NCBI GenBank assembly: GCA_049999805.1
Contig: JBNGIO010006336.1
Span: 267,481-331,480, forward strand
Reading direction: 5' to 3'
DNA from: Folioceros fuciformis
Lineage: Eukaryota; Anthocerotophyta; Anthocerotopsida; Anthocerotales
DNA length: 64,000 bases
The notes under the pieces are model-generated. The model saw nothing but the letters and a program-made list of their open reading frames with translations, was not told the DNA's origin and did no database searches. The position numbers and the translations under genes were made by a program. Below, piece by piece: positions 31,090-41,500 of this stretch (positions within the stretch are counted from its first letter, which is position 1; every line of letters begins with the position of its first letter).

Positions 31090-32278
31090 ATGGCGGATCC
31101 TGCTGGGCGGAGGTGGAGGAGGGTGAAGCGGCTGAAGCAGTCGATGAAAGCGTTTCTGGAACTTCGCCAGCATGACATGAAGGAGGAAGAAAGGAAGATG
31201 TTCGTGGCTGCTTTGAACGTTGTTCGACGCCTGGAGGATGAGAACTCGTCGATGCGGTCGGATGTATCTGACGACGCCACGGTGCCCAGAACTGTTGGTG
31301 AAGGTGAGGGTAGGTGTTTCGGTAGGCAAGTGTTGGGTTTTGGTGGAGGTAACCTAATTGGATCATGCTGTGCTCATGTTGTGTGTGGCGTTGCAAGGTG
31401 CCATTCAGTCATCACCGAGGGACGCTGCCCCTGGGGCTGCTGCTCCTGATGTGGCCCTCCCCAAAACCCAAAAGGGAACCCGAGTTGCAGGCAAGCCAGC
31501 TCGTGAGCTGGTGACGGAAGGGGATAAGAATCCATGGGAGGTTTTGAGGGGGCAGGAGCATCCGACACTGGTTGACAAAGCCTGCAAGGCCTTCAAGGAG
31601 CTGGAGAAGGGGAACATGAGTCAGAGCATTCTGGCAGATGCATTCGGGTGGCCCACCACTGGGCAGGATCCCAAGTGCAAGAAGGAGATGGACGAGAAGG
31701 GCATCAGCAATGCGCTGGCAGAGTATGTGCTGGGAGGCAGGGTTCATGACTTCACCTATGTGCTCAACAACCTGCAGGACAAGGCGGCCTTCAACTTTGC
31801 AGTTGCAATCCGCAGTGCCGTTTTCCTCGGAACTAAGCCGGATGACGCGAAGACAGTGGACGTGCCTGTGCACCTGGCCAAGGCTATGCTAGCCTTTTTC
31901 AGCGGTGTTCAGGTCAACTGGGCCAGTGTGGCGTGGAAGCTTTGCAAAAAGAGGAAGGAAAAATGTGTGTTCCAACCCATGTGGATCCCGCTTCTCTTCA
32001 AGGCATGGAAGGAGAAGAATGCACCCAAGTCCTTTCAGAACCTCGATAGGGTGATGGACCTGCTGTATCTCCGCCCCTCTCGACGTCCCATCTCCGAACA
32101 AGCATCGGTGGAGAGAAGAAGAGCCATGGACGCTGGGGGGCACGTGCCCAAAGGATGGATAGACGCAGGTGCGGACGCAACCATAGCTGATGTCATCCGC
32201 TCCTTTCCGCGCACGAAGCAGGTCACGACTTCCTTCCTTATGGCTTCTGAGAGGAACACTGGACTCACACGGAGCTAA
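31090..32278 (+). CDS. Unrecognised two-exon protein, 364 residues
   Basis: Exons 31090-31303 and 31398-32278 with a 94 bp intron (GTGAGG donor, TTGCAAG acceptor) in matching phase. I do not recognise the family. The first exon is basic and helical (RRWRRVKRLKQSMKAFLELR, then KEEERKMFVAALNVVRRLED), perhaps a short coiled coil or DNA-contacting helix. The second begins with a Pro/Ala linker, then a helical, cysteine-poor domain (PTLVDKACKAFKELEKGN ... FGWPTTGQDP ... YVLNNLQDKAAFNFAVAIRS ... WKLCKKRKEKCVFQPMWIP). It has no signal peptide or membrane helix. It was compared in mind with FRIGIDA-like proteins but lacks their signature. Codon usage and splice sites look like its neighbours, so it is probably a real gene. 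Confidence 0.65.
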
Positions 32279-33027
32279 ATCATGCCATCAGTGGGATCTC
32301 AAAAGATGATCCCACAAAAGCCCACACTGTCCTCCTTGCTGCACTTCCTCACTATGTAGTACTTGGGGTTCATGCCTCCACAACTGCTACCCGTACAGTC
32401 CATCTGCGAACAGTCCACAGGGAGTAGCAACAGCGAAGGCAGAGCAACATAAATTCCTGTCCCGCACCTTTCTTCTCTTACTAAGAGGTCGAAGACATCA
32501 GCATCCAGTTCTTCCTGGGTCAGGTGTCAGTCGCCCCAGCCATCCATGTTGTGGGTTTGCTCGATTGTACTCTTGTTGATCACACCATGCTGTTGTATGG
32601 TGGTACAGTAATTGTTCAGACACTTCAGCTCTAGCCGTTCTTTTTCTCTTCTTCGGTGACACTCTCGAGCGAATGGAATAAAATCGGATAGGTCTGACAT
32701 CCCATCCATCATGTGTCAATCGGATGTGCCATCTGGGCTGTCTCGTTCCAGCAAAATTCCATGTCCGTCATTCTAGGATCCCAGGAAAGCAAGCCTAATA
32801 TTTTTTCAAACGTCAGCCAGCGGTTTTGGCGACATCTAGGTATTTATAGCTTGAAGCGATTGTTCAAGTAGAGGTGACAGCGCCAGATTTTATGGGTTCC
32901 TGCCTGCCTGTCTGCTTGCTTTCTGGTGATGGAGGTCAGGGCAATTTGAAGGGAAGGAAGAGCAAAATTGTAGTTGGGAGAAGTTGCAGTTTGGAGAAGC
33001 AGGAGCGAAGGCAGCGAAAGAGGTACC
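32279..33027. other. Spacer upstream of POT gene, with TATA-like box
   Basis: About 750 bp. TATTTATA at 32841-32848 lies about 180 bp upstream of the transporter ATG and is a possible TATA box. Nothing else recognised. Confidence 0.4.
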
Positions 33028-34915
33028 ATGGCGGATGTGGATGTGGATGTCGCTGAGGTGTATGTCCGAGGACACGTGGGTGCAGTAGAGGAGGGCGGCG
33101 ATGGGGCAGGAGCAAAGAGCCTGTTGGGTTCCTTCCCTCCCAGCATCAAGTACGTGGTGTGGAACGAGTTCTGCGAGAGATTTTGCTACTATGGGATGAA
33201 ATCGGTGCTGGCGCTCTTCTGCCTGCAGAACGTGCGGTTAAGCGAGAATGGGTCCACCGAGCTGGTGCACATGTTCATGGTGGCTTGCTACGCGACCCCG
33301 CTGCTTGGGGCCGTTCTCAGCGATGGGTTTTGGGTACGTTCGGGATTTGAATTCTTGTTGGAGCGTGTTGGAGGTTGTGGGCGGTGGGAGTGAATTTGAT
33401 GGGCGCTTCCTTGTTTGCATCCATCTTGTCAGGGCAAGTACCGGACGATACTTTATCTCTCCATGGTGTATGTTGTGGGGAATTGGGCGATGGCTCTGGC
33501 TGCATGGCCGGATCCTGATTACACCAGCACCACAGTCATCCTTTGGGCCACCGTTTTTGCTCTGTCGTTGATCGCCCTTGGCACCGGCGGGATCAAGCCT
33601 TGTGTCTCTTCCTTTGGAGGAGATCAGGTCGAGTACAGCGTTGAAGAGGGTCCTGAGAAGGCCAGGATTTCTCGCACTTTTTTCTCCTTGTATTATTTTG
33701 CCATCAATGCTGGGTCTGTCATTTCCACCCTGCTGTCACCAGTGCTCAGAACCCAAGTGTCCTACTCTCTGGCCTTCGCGGTTCCGGCATTTCTCATGGT
33801 TGTGGCCATCGTGGTGTTCTGGCTCGGCCGGAAGACTTACGTGATGAGGGCACCGGAGGGGAATGTCTTCTCCACCGTGGGTAGCATTCTTGTAGACGCA
33901 GTAAGGTTGAGAAAGCCCAGTGATGAGAGTGAAGTGAACCCCGTCGAGAAGAGGCTGATTGCAGGTTCCCGGGGAGACCATTGGCTGGATGCTGCCAAAG
34001 CCAAGCACCCTGCTTCGGATGTGGAAGATGTCAAGTCTGTTCTCCGGGTTCTGTTGGTCCTCTTGCCCACTCCACTTTTCTGGTCCCTTTCCGACCAGTC
34101 GTCCTCGACGTGGATATTCCAAGGGGCCTCTATGGATGGAAGAATAATAGATGGCCTGGTGGTGGAAGCTGATCAAATGCAGGTGAGTGCTGCTGCTGCT
34201 GCATGAAGTCCGTCTCGCACGTTTCATGCTCAACTAGTTGTGTGACAAACCCTCTCCCTCCTTGCTGCAGGCTCTGAATCCTGTCCTGGTTCTGATCCTC
34301 ATACCTATATTCAACAAGTGGATATATCCCTCCTTCGAAGGACGGGGGAGGCCATTAAAGCCCTTGACCAGGATGACCATTGGTTTGTTCTTCAGTGCCT
34401 TCGCATTTGTCATCTCGGGGATCATTCAGTTAGTCATGGATTCTTATGCAGCAGCAGGCTACGAGAAGATATCCATCTTGTGGCAGACACTACCCTATCT
34501 CGTTGTCACCATCGGCGAGGTCCTGTTCTCCATCAGTGGGTTAGAGTTTGCATACGAGGAAGCTCCTGACTCCATGAAGTCCATCGTTCAGTCCGCGTGG
34601 CTTTTCGCTGTCGCTGCTGGTACGTAAAAACGACCACCCGAAGCTTGTGCAACCGTGTTGTGGGCTTGGCTTGGCAGGGAAACCTTTGTCTAACTTCACC
34701 ACTATGGTCGTGCAGGAAATTTGATAACGGTGATCATCGTAGCCATTCTGGGCGACCGTCTCTCCAAGGCAAACAATTTTTTCTTCTTCAGCCTCGTCTG
34801 TTTTGTTGCCATGTTTCTCATGTCTTGGGCAGGATCCAGCTTCTCGTATAAGCAGAAGGGGTCCGGCAGCGAGGCCAAGGAGAGTTCCTCTCTCATCAAT
34901 GGCTCGGAGTCATAG
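33028..34915 (+). CDS. Proton-coupled oligopeptide transporter, SLC15/PEPT-like
   Basis: Four exons: 33028-33333, 33433-34182, 34271-34619, 34716-34915; 534 residues. The POT signature ExxERFxYYG is present as EFCERFCYYG (E47, E50, R51), followed by the second signature around FALSLIALGTGGIKPCVSSFGGDQ and FFSLYYFAINAGS. About twelve membrane helices, the last before a Ser-rich tail (SSLINGSES). The wording of the signatures (WNEFCERFCYYGMKSVLALF, NPVLVLILIPIFNKWIYP, SWLF-type helix 10-11) is closer to animal, algal and oomycete SLC15/PEPT transporters than to the usual plant NPF (NRT1/PTR) proteins. Expected role: proton-driven import of di- and tripeptides across plasma or vacuolar membrane. 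Start ATG gives MADVDVDVAEV; frame upstream has no ATG. Confidence 0.9.
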
Positions 34916-35994
34916 ATCATGGGCAGTGTGTCTTATTCTTAGTCCCCATCGTGCACGTATACCATCTTGGTCGTTGAGGTTGATGCCACTCAGACCAGAG
35001 ACTTAGGTGCAAAGTGTGGGTGACACATTCTTGAACTTGTAATTATTGAAGCAGCGTCTCTCTTTGGACACCTGATGCCGAGATGAACCCTGTATTCATG
35101 CTTTGATTTGTTCCTCTTTCGGCGCTGTCTGCTTTGGGTCTGCCTCTCAAGAGGGTGGCTGCTTTTGCACCGTCCAGTTGTCCTTAGATCCCATCCTGGC
35201 AGCTCACACCAAGCCACGTATGCCTGCCCAACACAGCTCTTCCCAACCCCTCTTGCAAGAATCTGCATGCGTGCATGAAGGCTCTGCAGTGCAGTGTGGG
35301 GCACCCATAAATTCACCTTGCAACCTACTTCACGGCATTTCCTGCTTCGTGTCTCCATCAGGACATGGATGCTCCGAAGTCGGGACAGTCACTGTCCAGT
35401 TGGGCAGGTCAAGTATGTCCCTGCGGTACCATGCATGCCACTTCCTTAACTGAGCGCCCACATTGCGGGTCACCTGATTCCCTGCTAGATGCTACCTATC
35501 CCAACAACGACATGTAGTGTCCAACGAAGTCATAGGCAGGATGCACATACTGTACATAGAAAGGGGAACCACGCAACACATCCACTTTCAGCAGATGCTT
35601 GAGTGAACTTCGGTGAAACACCAGACCAATCCAAGTGTGGCGACGACGCCCGGGTGTGATTCAAGGAGAAAGAATGGTGAAGGCTTTGCGAGGAGGGCAG
35701 GTTGAAGAGCCAGTTCACGAGACAAATGTTTCTTTTAATGCAAACGCTCGCATCGGAACTGGCAGCACTAAGTACACTTGTGATAGTAAATCAGCGGGAA
35801 GGAACGACAATTGCATGAGGGAAAACAGGTAGCCAGTAGGCCACATCGGCCCTTGGGTTTTTGGCCGCACATGCAACCTGTGTTGCCGGAGTAGCGGGCC
35901 AGCCTACGCCCTTCCGCCAGGTTCAGCTAACCTCTATTAAATTTAGCGCAGCAAGTTCCCAGCCGGGAGAGGCAAGGGCGCTGGCGCGAGCGCA
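34916..35994. other. Intergenic, about 1.1 kb
   Basis: 3' UTR of the peptide transporter, then promoter of the desaturase gene. Frames of up to 122 codons on either strand lack any recognisable feature. No repeat seen. Confidence 0.5.
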
Positions 35995-37592
35995 ATGGCG
36001 ATGGCGGGAAGTGCCGTATTGCAGACGCAGGTTGTGGAAGCGAGGCTGCGATCCGCTTCTTCGGCTGCGTTCGGAACGCGAATCGGAGCCGGCGGCGTGC
36101 AACCTGCTCCGCGGCTGAGGCTCAAGGTTGCCCCTTCCCGCTATGGCTGCGGCAAGATTGTGGCCACCACGGCCGTACCTCCCGTGTGAGTGCCGCGCGA
36201 GTGAGTGAGCGAGTGATTGCAATTTTTGTGCCGGCGCAGACGATGCTGTGCTCATTCCTGGAGCTGGATTTGCATTTGGAACGCTTGCAGGACGGAGACT
36301 GGTGATGTGCCGCGGAAATCGGCCAGGGAGGGACTGGCCCCCGCGGACCGCACGAAGCAAGTGCTGCATTCCATGCCGCCCGAGAAAGTGGAGCTGTTCC
36401 GGTCTTTGGAGCCCTGGGCCGAGGAAGAGCTCCTGCCGCAGCTGAAGCCCGTGGAGAAGAGTTGGCAGCCGCAAGATTTTCTGCCAGATCCTTCCNNNNN
36501 NNNNNNNNNNNNNNNNNNNNNNNNNNNNNNNNNNNNNNNNNNNNNNNNNNNNNNNNNNNNNNNNNNNNNNNNNNNNNNNNNNNNNNNNNNNNNNNCCTCT
36601 GACTCGTTTTTGGAAGAGGTGCGGGAGCTGCGGGCGCGAGCGTCGCATTTGCCCGATGATTACCTGGTTTGTCTCGTGGGAGACACCATCACGGAGGAGG
36701 CCCTACCTACATACCAGACTATGTTGAACACTCTGGACGGGGTAAGAGATGAGACAGGTTCCAGCTCTACACCTTGGGGACTGTGGACGCGCAGTTGGAC
36801 TGCGGAGGAGAACAGGCATGGCGACCTGCTCAACAAGTATCTTTATCTCACCGGTCGTGTGAATATGAGACAAGTGGAGAAGACGACGCAGTACCTGATT
36901 GGATCTGGCATGGTATGTTTGTCGCTTGGATTCTTGCGTGCTGCAAATGCAGAAGCCTAGGTAGCCATCACGATTCTTGACTCTGCAAACCCCTTGGTTG
37001 TTTTTTGTTTTCGCCTCTGCAGGACCCGCAGACGGAGAACAATCCCTACTTAGGATTCATCTACACCTCCTTCCAAGAACGAGCCACCTTCATATCCCAT
37101 GGCAACACGGCTAGGCATGCTAAAGAGCACGGAGACGCAAAGCTAGCGGTCATTTGCGGAACTATTGCCGCGGATGAGAGACGACATGAGGTTGCGTACA
37201 CCAAGATTGTATCCAAGCTTTTTGATTTGGACCCTAGCGGAACCATGCTCGCCTTTCAAGACATGATGAAGAAGAAAATCTCCATGCCTGCACATCTTAT
37301 GTATGACGGAGAGAGCCACACTCTATTCGAAGACTTCTCCTTGGTAGCACAGAGAACAGGGGTTTACACGGCCAGGGACTACGCGGACATCATGGAACAC
37401 CTGGTGAAATCGTGGCGTGTGGAGGAGCGAGTAGGCCTTTCCAGTGATGCACAACGGGCTCAGGACTTTCTTTGTAAGCTGCCTCCTCGCATCCGAAAGT
37501 TGGCTGAGCGTGATCAAGTGCTGAAGGCCAACAAGGGCTCCAGGACTGCCAAGTTCAGTTGGATCTTCAACAGGGAAGTGCAATTGGTGTGA
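35995..37592 (+). CDS. Plastid stearoyl-ACP (acyl-ACP) desaturase
   Basis: Three exons: 35995-36185, 36291-36912 and 37023-37592. The first exon encodes a typical chloroplast transit peptide (Ala/Ser/Arg rich, [20 protein letters not shown]). The soluble di-iron desaturase follows: [53 protein letters not shown], the iron ligands in EENRHGDLL and [25 protein letters not shown], and the C-terminal [12 protein letters not shown]. Function: introduces the delta-9 double bond in stearoyl-ACP in the stroma, using reduced ferredoxin. Exon 2 contains a run of 100 N (36496-36595) in a position where the family needs no extra residues; without it the protein would be about 426 residues, close to the usual 400. 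Confidence 0.95.
36496..36595. other. 100-N assembly gap, probably zero true length
   Basis: Left flank ends GATCCTTCC (Asp-Pro-Ser) and right flank begins CCTCTGACTCG. If the shared CC is counted once, the reading is D-P-S-S-D-S-F, which matches the DPASDGF stretch conserved in acyl-ACP desaturases with no residue missing. Removing 100 N plus CC (102 nt) keeps the frame. Confidence 0.8.
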
Positions 37593-38542
37593 GAGCTGTG
37601 CCAGCGAGCACAGCTTGCGAAATTGGAGGTTGGCAGTTGCATCTTCACACTGTCTTCCTTCGTGGACGTACTGAGCTTTCTGAGAGATGTTTGAGAGCTT
37701 TCTTTTTGTTTTGAACTTCCAAGGCTGGGCTGCGTAGATTCGAACACTCATCAGGTTTGTTGGTCCCTTTCAAACCGAAGGTCATAAGAACGCGTGATGC
37801 CTATTAGTACGTGAGTAGTATGTAAGCTTCACGTGATTCTGTGAAGCACCCTTGGGGAGCTGCGACGAAGCAAGCAAAAGGAGTCTTTGAAAGTGCACCT
37901 GCAATCTGAAGCCTTGTGTGCGTGGATATACTTCCCGGATCTCTGTCTTACATGCATTTGTACTTGACTCGTGAAAGGACTCTTGGTACTTGGCTACAAT
38001 GGAAATGAAAGGTTCCAGTCATCTGCATCCGCCTCGGGCGGGGGGCTCGCTTGTGGTCTGTTGATCGGTGACCCAGGGGCTCCTACTATCGTAAGCTATC
38101 ATTTAAAACGCACAGACCGTACATGAGTTCACCCTTGCTCATTAAAAAACATGATAGTCCTCGGTTAGTTGAGCGGGATGCTCGTTTCCCGGGACAAAGG
38201 GGCAAAATCCTTTCCGAATGGTTTATCGCTCATGGAATCGAACGTCGTGATTAGGAGGCTTGGATTGGTACTTCAAATGACGGGGTTGCATTTTATGGTA
38301 CAGGAGTCCTTGAGTGGAAAAATCCGTCCTATTCATCTATGTATTTATTTATTTCGTTCGGTTAGCGAGTTCCGAGGAAGACGAGAGGATCTAGCCAACC
38401 AGGGCAGCTGTGTAGAACCGAAACAGTAGCGAAAAACCCTGCATGCCCGAAGCACACGTATCCCATACATACGTATAAATAGAACGACTGCGACTTGGCA
38501 AACTCCCTTGACGTTCGTTCCCTGGAGACTAGGAAAGCCAAG
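37593..38542. other. Intergenic, desaturase 3' to SPT5 5' region
   Basis: About 950 bp. Desaturase 3' UTR then the SPT5 copy 1 promoter. TATAAATA at 38474-38481 lies about 60 bp upstream of the SPT5 ATG. No other feature recognised. Confidence 0.5.
38474..38481 (+). promoter_or_regulatory. TATA box of SPT5 copy 1
   Basis: TATAAATA, 62 bp upstream of the ATG at 38543. Spacing leaves a 5' UTR of about 30-35 nt, short but possible. No equivalent is seen upstream of the second SPT5 copy. Confidence 0.45.
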
Positions 38543-41500
38543 ATGGCGTCTAGAGACGATGACGAGCATGAGGAGGTGGTAGAGGAGCAAGAAGAGCGGG
38601 AAGGGAAAAAGCAAGAGGACCAGGAAGAGGAGGAGGTAGAGGCAGAAGAAACGCCGTCTCGAAAGCGGAAGAAGCAGAAGGCTCCAGCTTATGTTCACGA
38701 CGCGGCTGAGGAGGATGACGATGAGGAGGAGGAAGAAGAGCGAGCCAGGAGGAAACGTCGAGTGCGGCGCGCCTCAGAATTCATCGATGACGCAGCCATT
38801 GATGCCAGTGACGAGGAGGAGGAGGAGCTAGACGAAGAAGAAGAAGGTCCCGGGCTGTGACAGCTAGCGCCCCGCCTTCGCTCGCCCGGAACGGGGCGGC
38901 CGCTGCCGTGTCACGGGATGGAAGAAGCGGCCTGATTCCTGCCTCTGCTGCAGGTTTCCTGGACGACGGAGGAGCTGAGCTGTCGGGAGACGAGGAGCCT
39001 GCCCGACGCAGGCCGCACCGGATGCTGCTGCCTGACGACCAGGAGGAGGAGGAGGACGTCGAGGATTTGGAAAATTTCATCAGACAACGGTACCACGGTT
39101 GCCAATCCTACGAGGAGGATGAAGAGGAAGTACCCATGGTGTTGGAGCAGCAGGCTCTGCTGCCGTCGCTCACGGATCCCAAGCTGTGGATGGTCAGATG
39201 CAAGGTAAGAGATGGTGGCGTTTGGCTGGGATTTGCGGAGTGAAGGACCAGCCTGAGGGAGTTTCTGAGAAGTCGTGACGCCCGTTCTGTGTGCAGGCGG
39301 GACATGAGCGTGAAGCTGTTGCTTGCCTCATGCAGAAGTCCCTGAATCTGAAACGGCAGGGCGAACCACTGGCCATCACGTCTGCCATTGCGCGTGACAA
39401 TGTCAAGGGATATTTCTACGTGGAGTCGGAAAAAGCGGCTTACGTGAGGCAGGTGTGCGCCTTGCAAGTCCGGCCAGCTCATGCTCTCGGTCGGTAGGTG
39501 GATGCTTGTGTGGAGGGAGTAGGTGATAGTGTTGTGATGTTGTGGATGGCAGGCAATCAAAGGCATGAGGATGATTTTGCAGGGCAAAGTCGCGCTCGTT
39601 CCCATCAAGGAGATGGTAGACGCGCTGAAAGTGGACAAGAAGACCATCGATACTGCCAACAGTAGCTGGGTCAGGATAAAGGGTGGCAAGTACAAAGGTG
39701 ACCTGGCGAAGGTGGGGTGGTTGGTCTCCTTTCCTTATTACGCTGCATTTCAAAACAGCGGGTCACAATCAGATTGTGTATTGCTGGAATCAGGTAGTGA
39801 ATGTGAATCATGCGAAGCAGAGGATGAGGGTTATGCTGATCCCCAGACTTGATCTGCAAGGTCTTGCTGCTAAGCTCCAGGTAAGGCGTGTGCCTACGAA
39901 TTGGAGGTATTTTGTATTGCTCTCTTCACTCGAGACAGACCCTTCACTACCCTTACTGCAAATGCTTCGTTTCAAAATTGCCTTGCAGGATACTGGAGGG
40001 CACAGGTACAGAACGAAGACTTTGATACCGGCTCCACGACTCTTGAGCGTTGAGGAGCTGAAGTAGGCCACCCCACCCTATCTCTGCACTCTCTCTGCCT
40101 AACTTGTTCGCGCAGCAGGTTCAAGCCGCTGTGTCAACCTGATTCAAACCTTTGCTGCTGTGCAGAGATATGAAATTCTCTGTGGAGCGTAGGCGTGATA
40201 GATGGACAGGAGAACTCTTTCATGTTTTCAATGGATTGACTTTTAAGGATGGTTACCTCTACAAGATGGTCTCTCTGAATTCTGTGGATAGGACTGTGAT
40301 CCCGACTTTTGATGAGCTGCAGAAATTCCACAAACCTGGAGAAGATATCAGTGTAGATGCCCTGGGGCTTCCTTCAGCCCTTTCCTCAAAGCGAATGGGC
40401 AAGTTGGTCAAAGGCGATCCCGTTGTGATTATCGAAGGAGACTTGAAGAATTTGCTGGGATATGTGGAAGAGACTCATGGAAACATTTTACACATTCGTC
40501 CAAAGGATTTGTCGCTAAAGGTAATTTATGTTCCCGAATTCTATTATATTATTTTGATTTTGGTTTCCAAGTTTGTGTTCGTTTTTCGAGGAAGCCTAGA
40601 CGCCTACCGCTGCTGTGACAAATTTTTCAGAATCCAAAAGGTGGTGGACTAGCCACTTAGTCGTCGTACGATCGACCATCTTTAGTTCGGCCAACAGGGA
40701 CCGGGGCGTTTCCACTAGTATGCAGGATCCAGCAGATTGGTTGACACGGTATTTCACTCCCCTGTGATGTGACAGGAAACAATTGCTGTGAATGAGTCAC
40801 AAGTGCGTAAATTCATCAATACTGGAGATCATGTGAAGGTGATCAGAGGGGTTCATTTAGGATCTACTGGAATGGTGGTAAAGGTGAACCACCCTTCAGT
40901 GTTTCTTCTGACTGATACCACAAAGGAGGATGTAAGTGACGCTGTGGACCATTGGGATTTCCGTGTTCACGGCATGTGGACTTAAGATCTGGATCCAATA
41001 ATGCTCGTGGAATGCTCCGACAGATTCGAGTTTTCACATCTGATGTACTGAAGAGCTCAGAGGTCACAACAGGCCTTTCGAAGTTGGGGGATTATGAGAC
41101 ACATGACCTTGTTCTACTGGAGTAAGATGATGTTTTGCATGCATTCCAGTAATTGCCAAAATTCCGATATCCTCTGATGAAGAACTGTTGTTTGGTTTTG
41201 TTGGGCAGTCAAGGCACTGTGGGTATCATCATTAATGTAGAGCCAGATGGTTGTCAGGTATCAAGAAAATGTGAAGCACTGCTTCTTGCTACTTGCCCCT
41301 CAAGGTTTTCTGTTGAATCCTATGATTGAGTCTTGTATTGTCATGGACTGACCCTTCGCAGATTCTGAAGGGCAACACCGAAAAGGCAGAGGTGATAACA
41401 GTTAAGGAGAGAAATATCAGGAAGAAAATCTATGACAGACGGGCATATGCTGCCGATAAGGACGGGAATATGATCAGTGTGAAAGACATTGTAAGAGTGC

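Noticed and set aside
31090-32278. FRIGIDA-like protein
   Set aside because: Helical and of similar length, but the conserved FRIGIDA motifs are absent.
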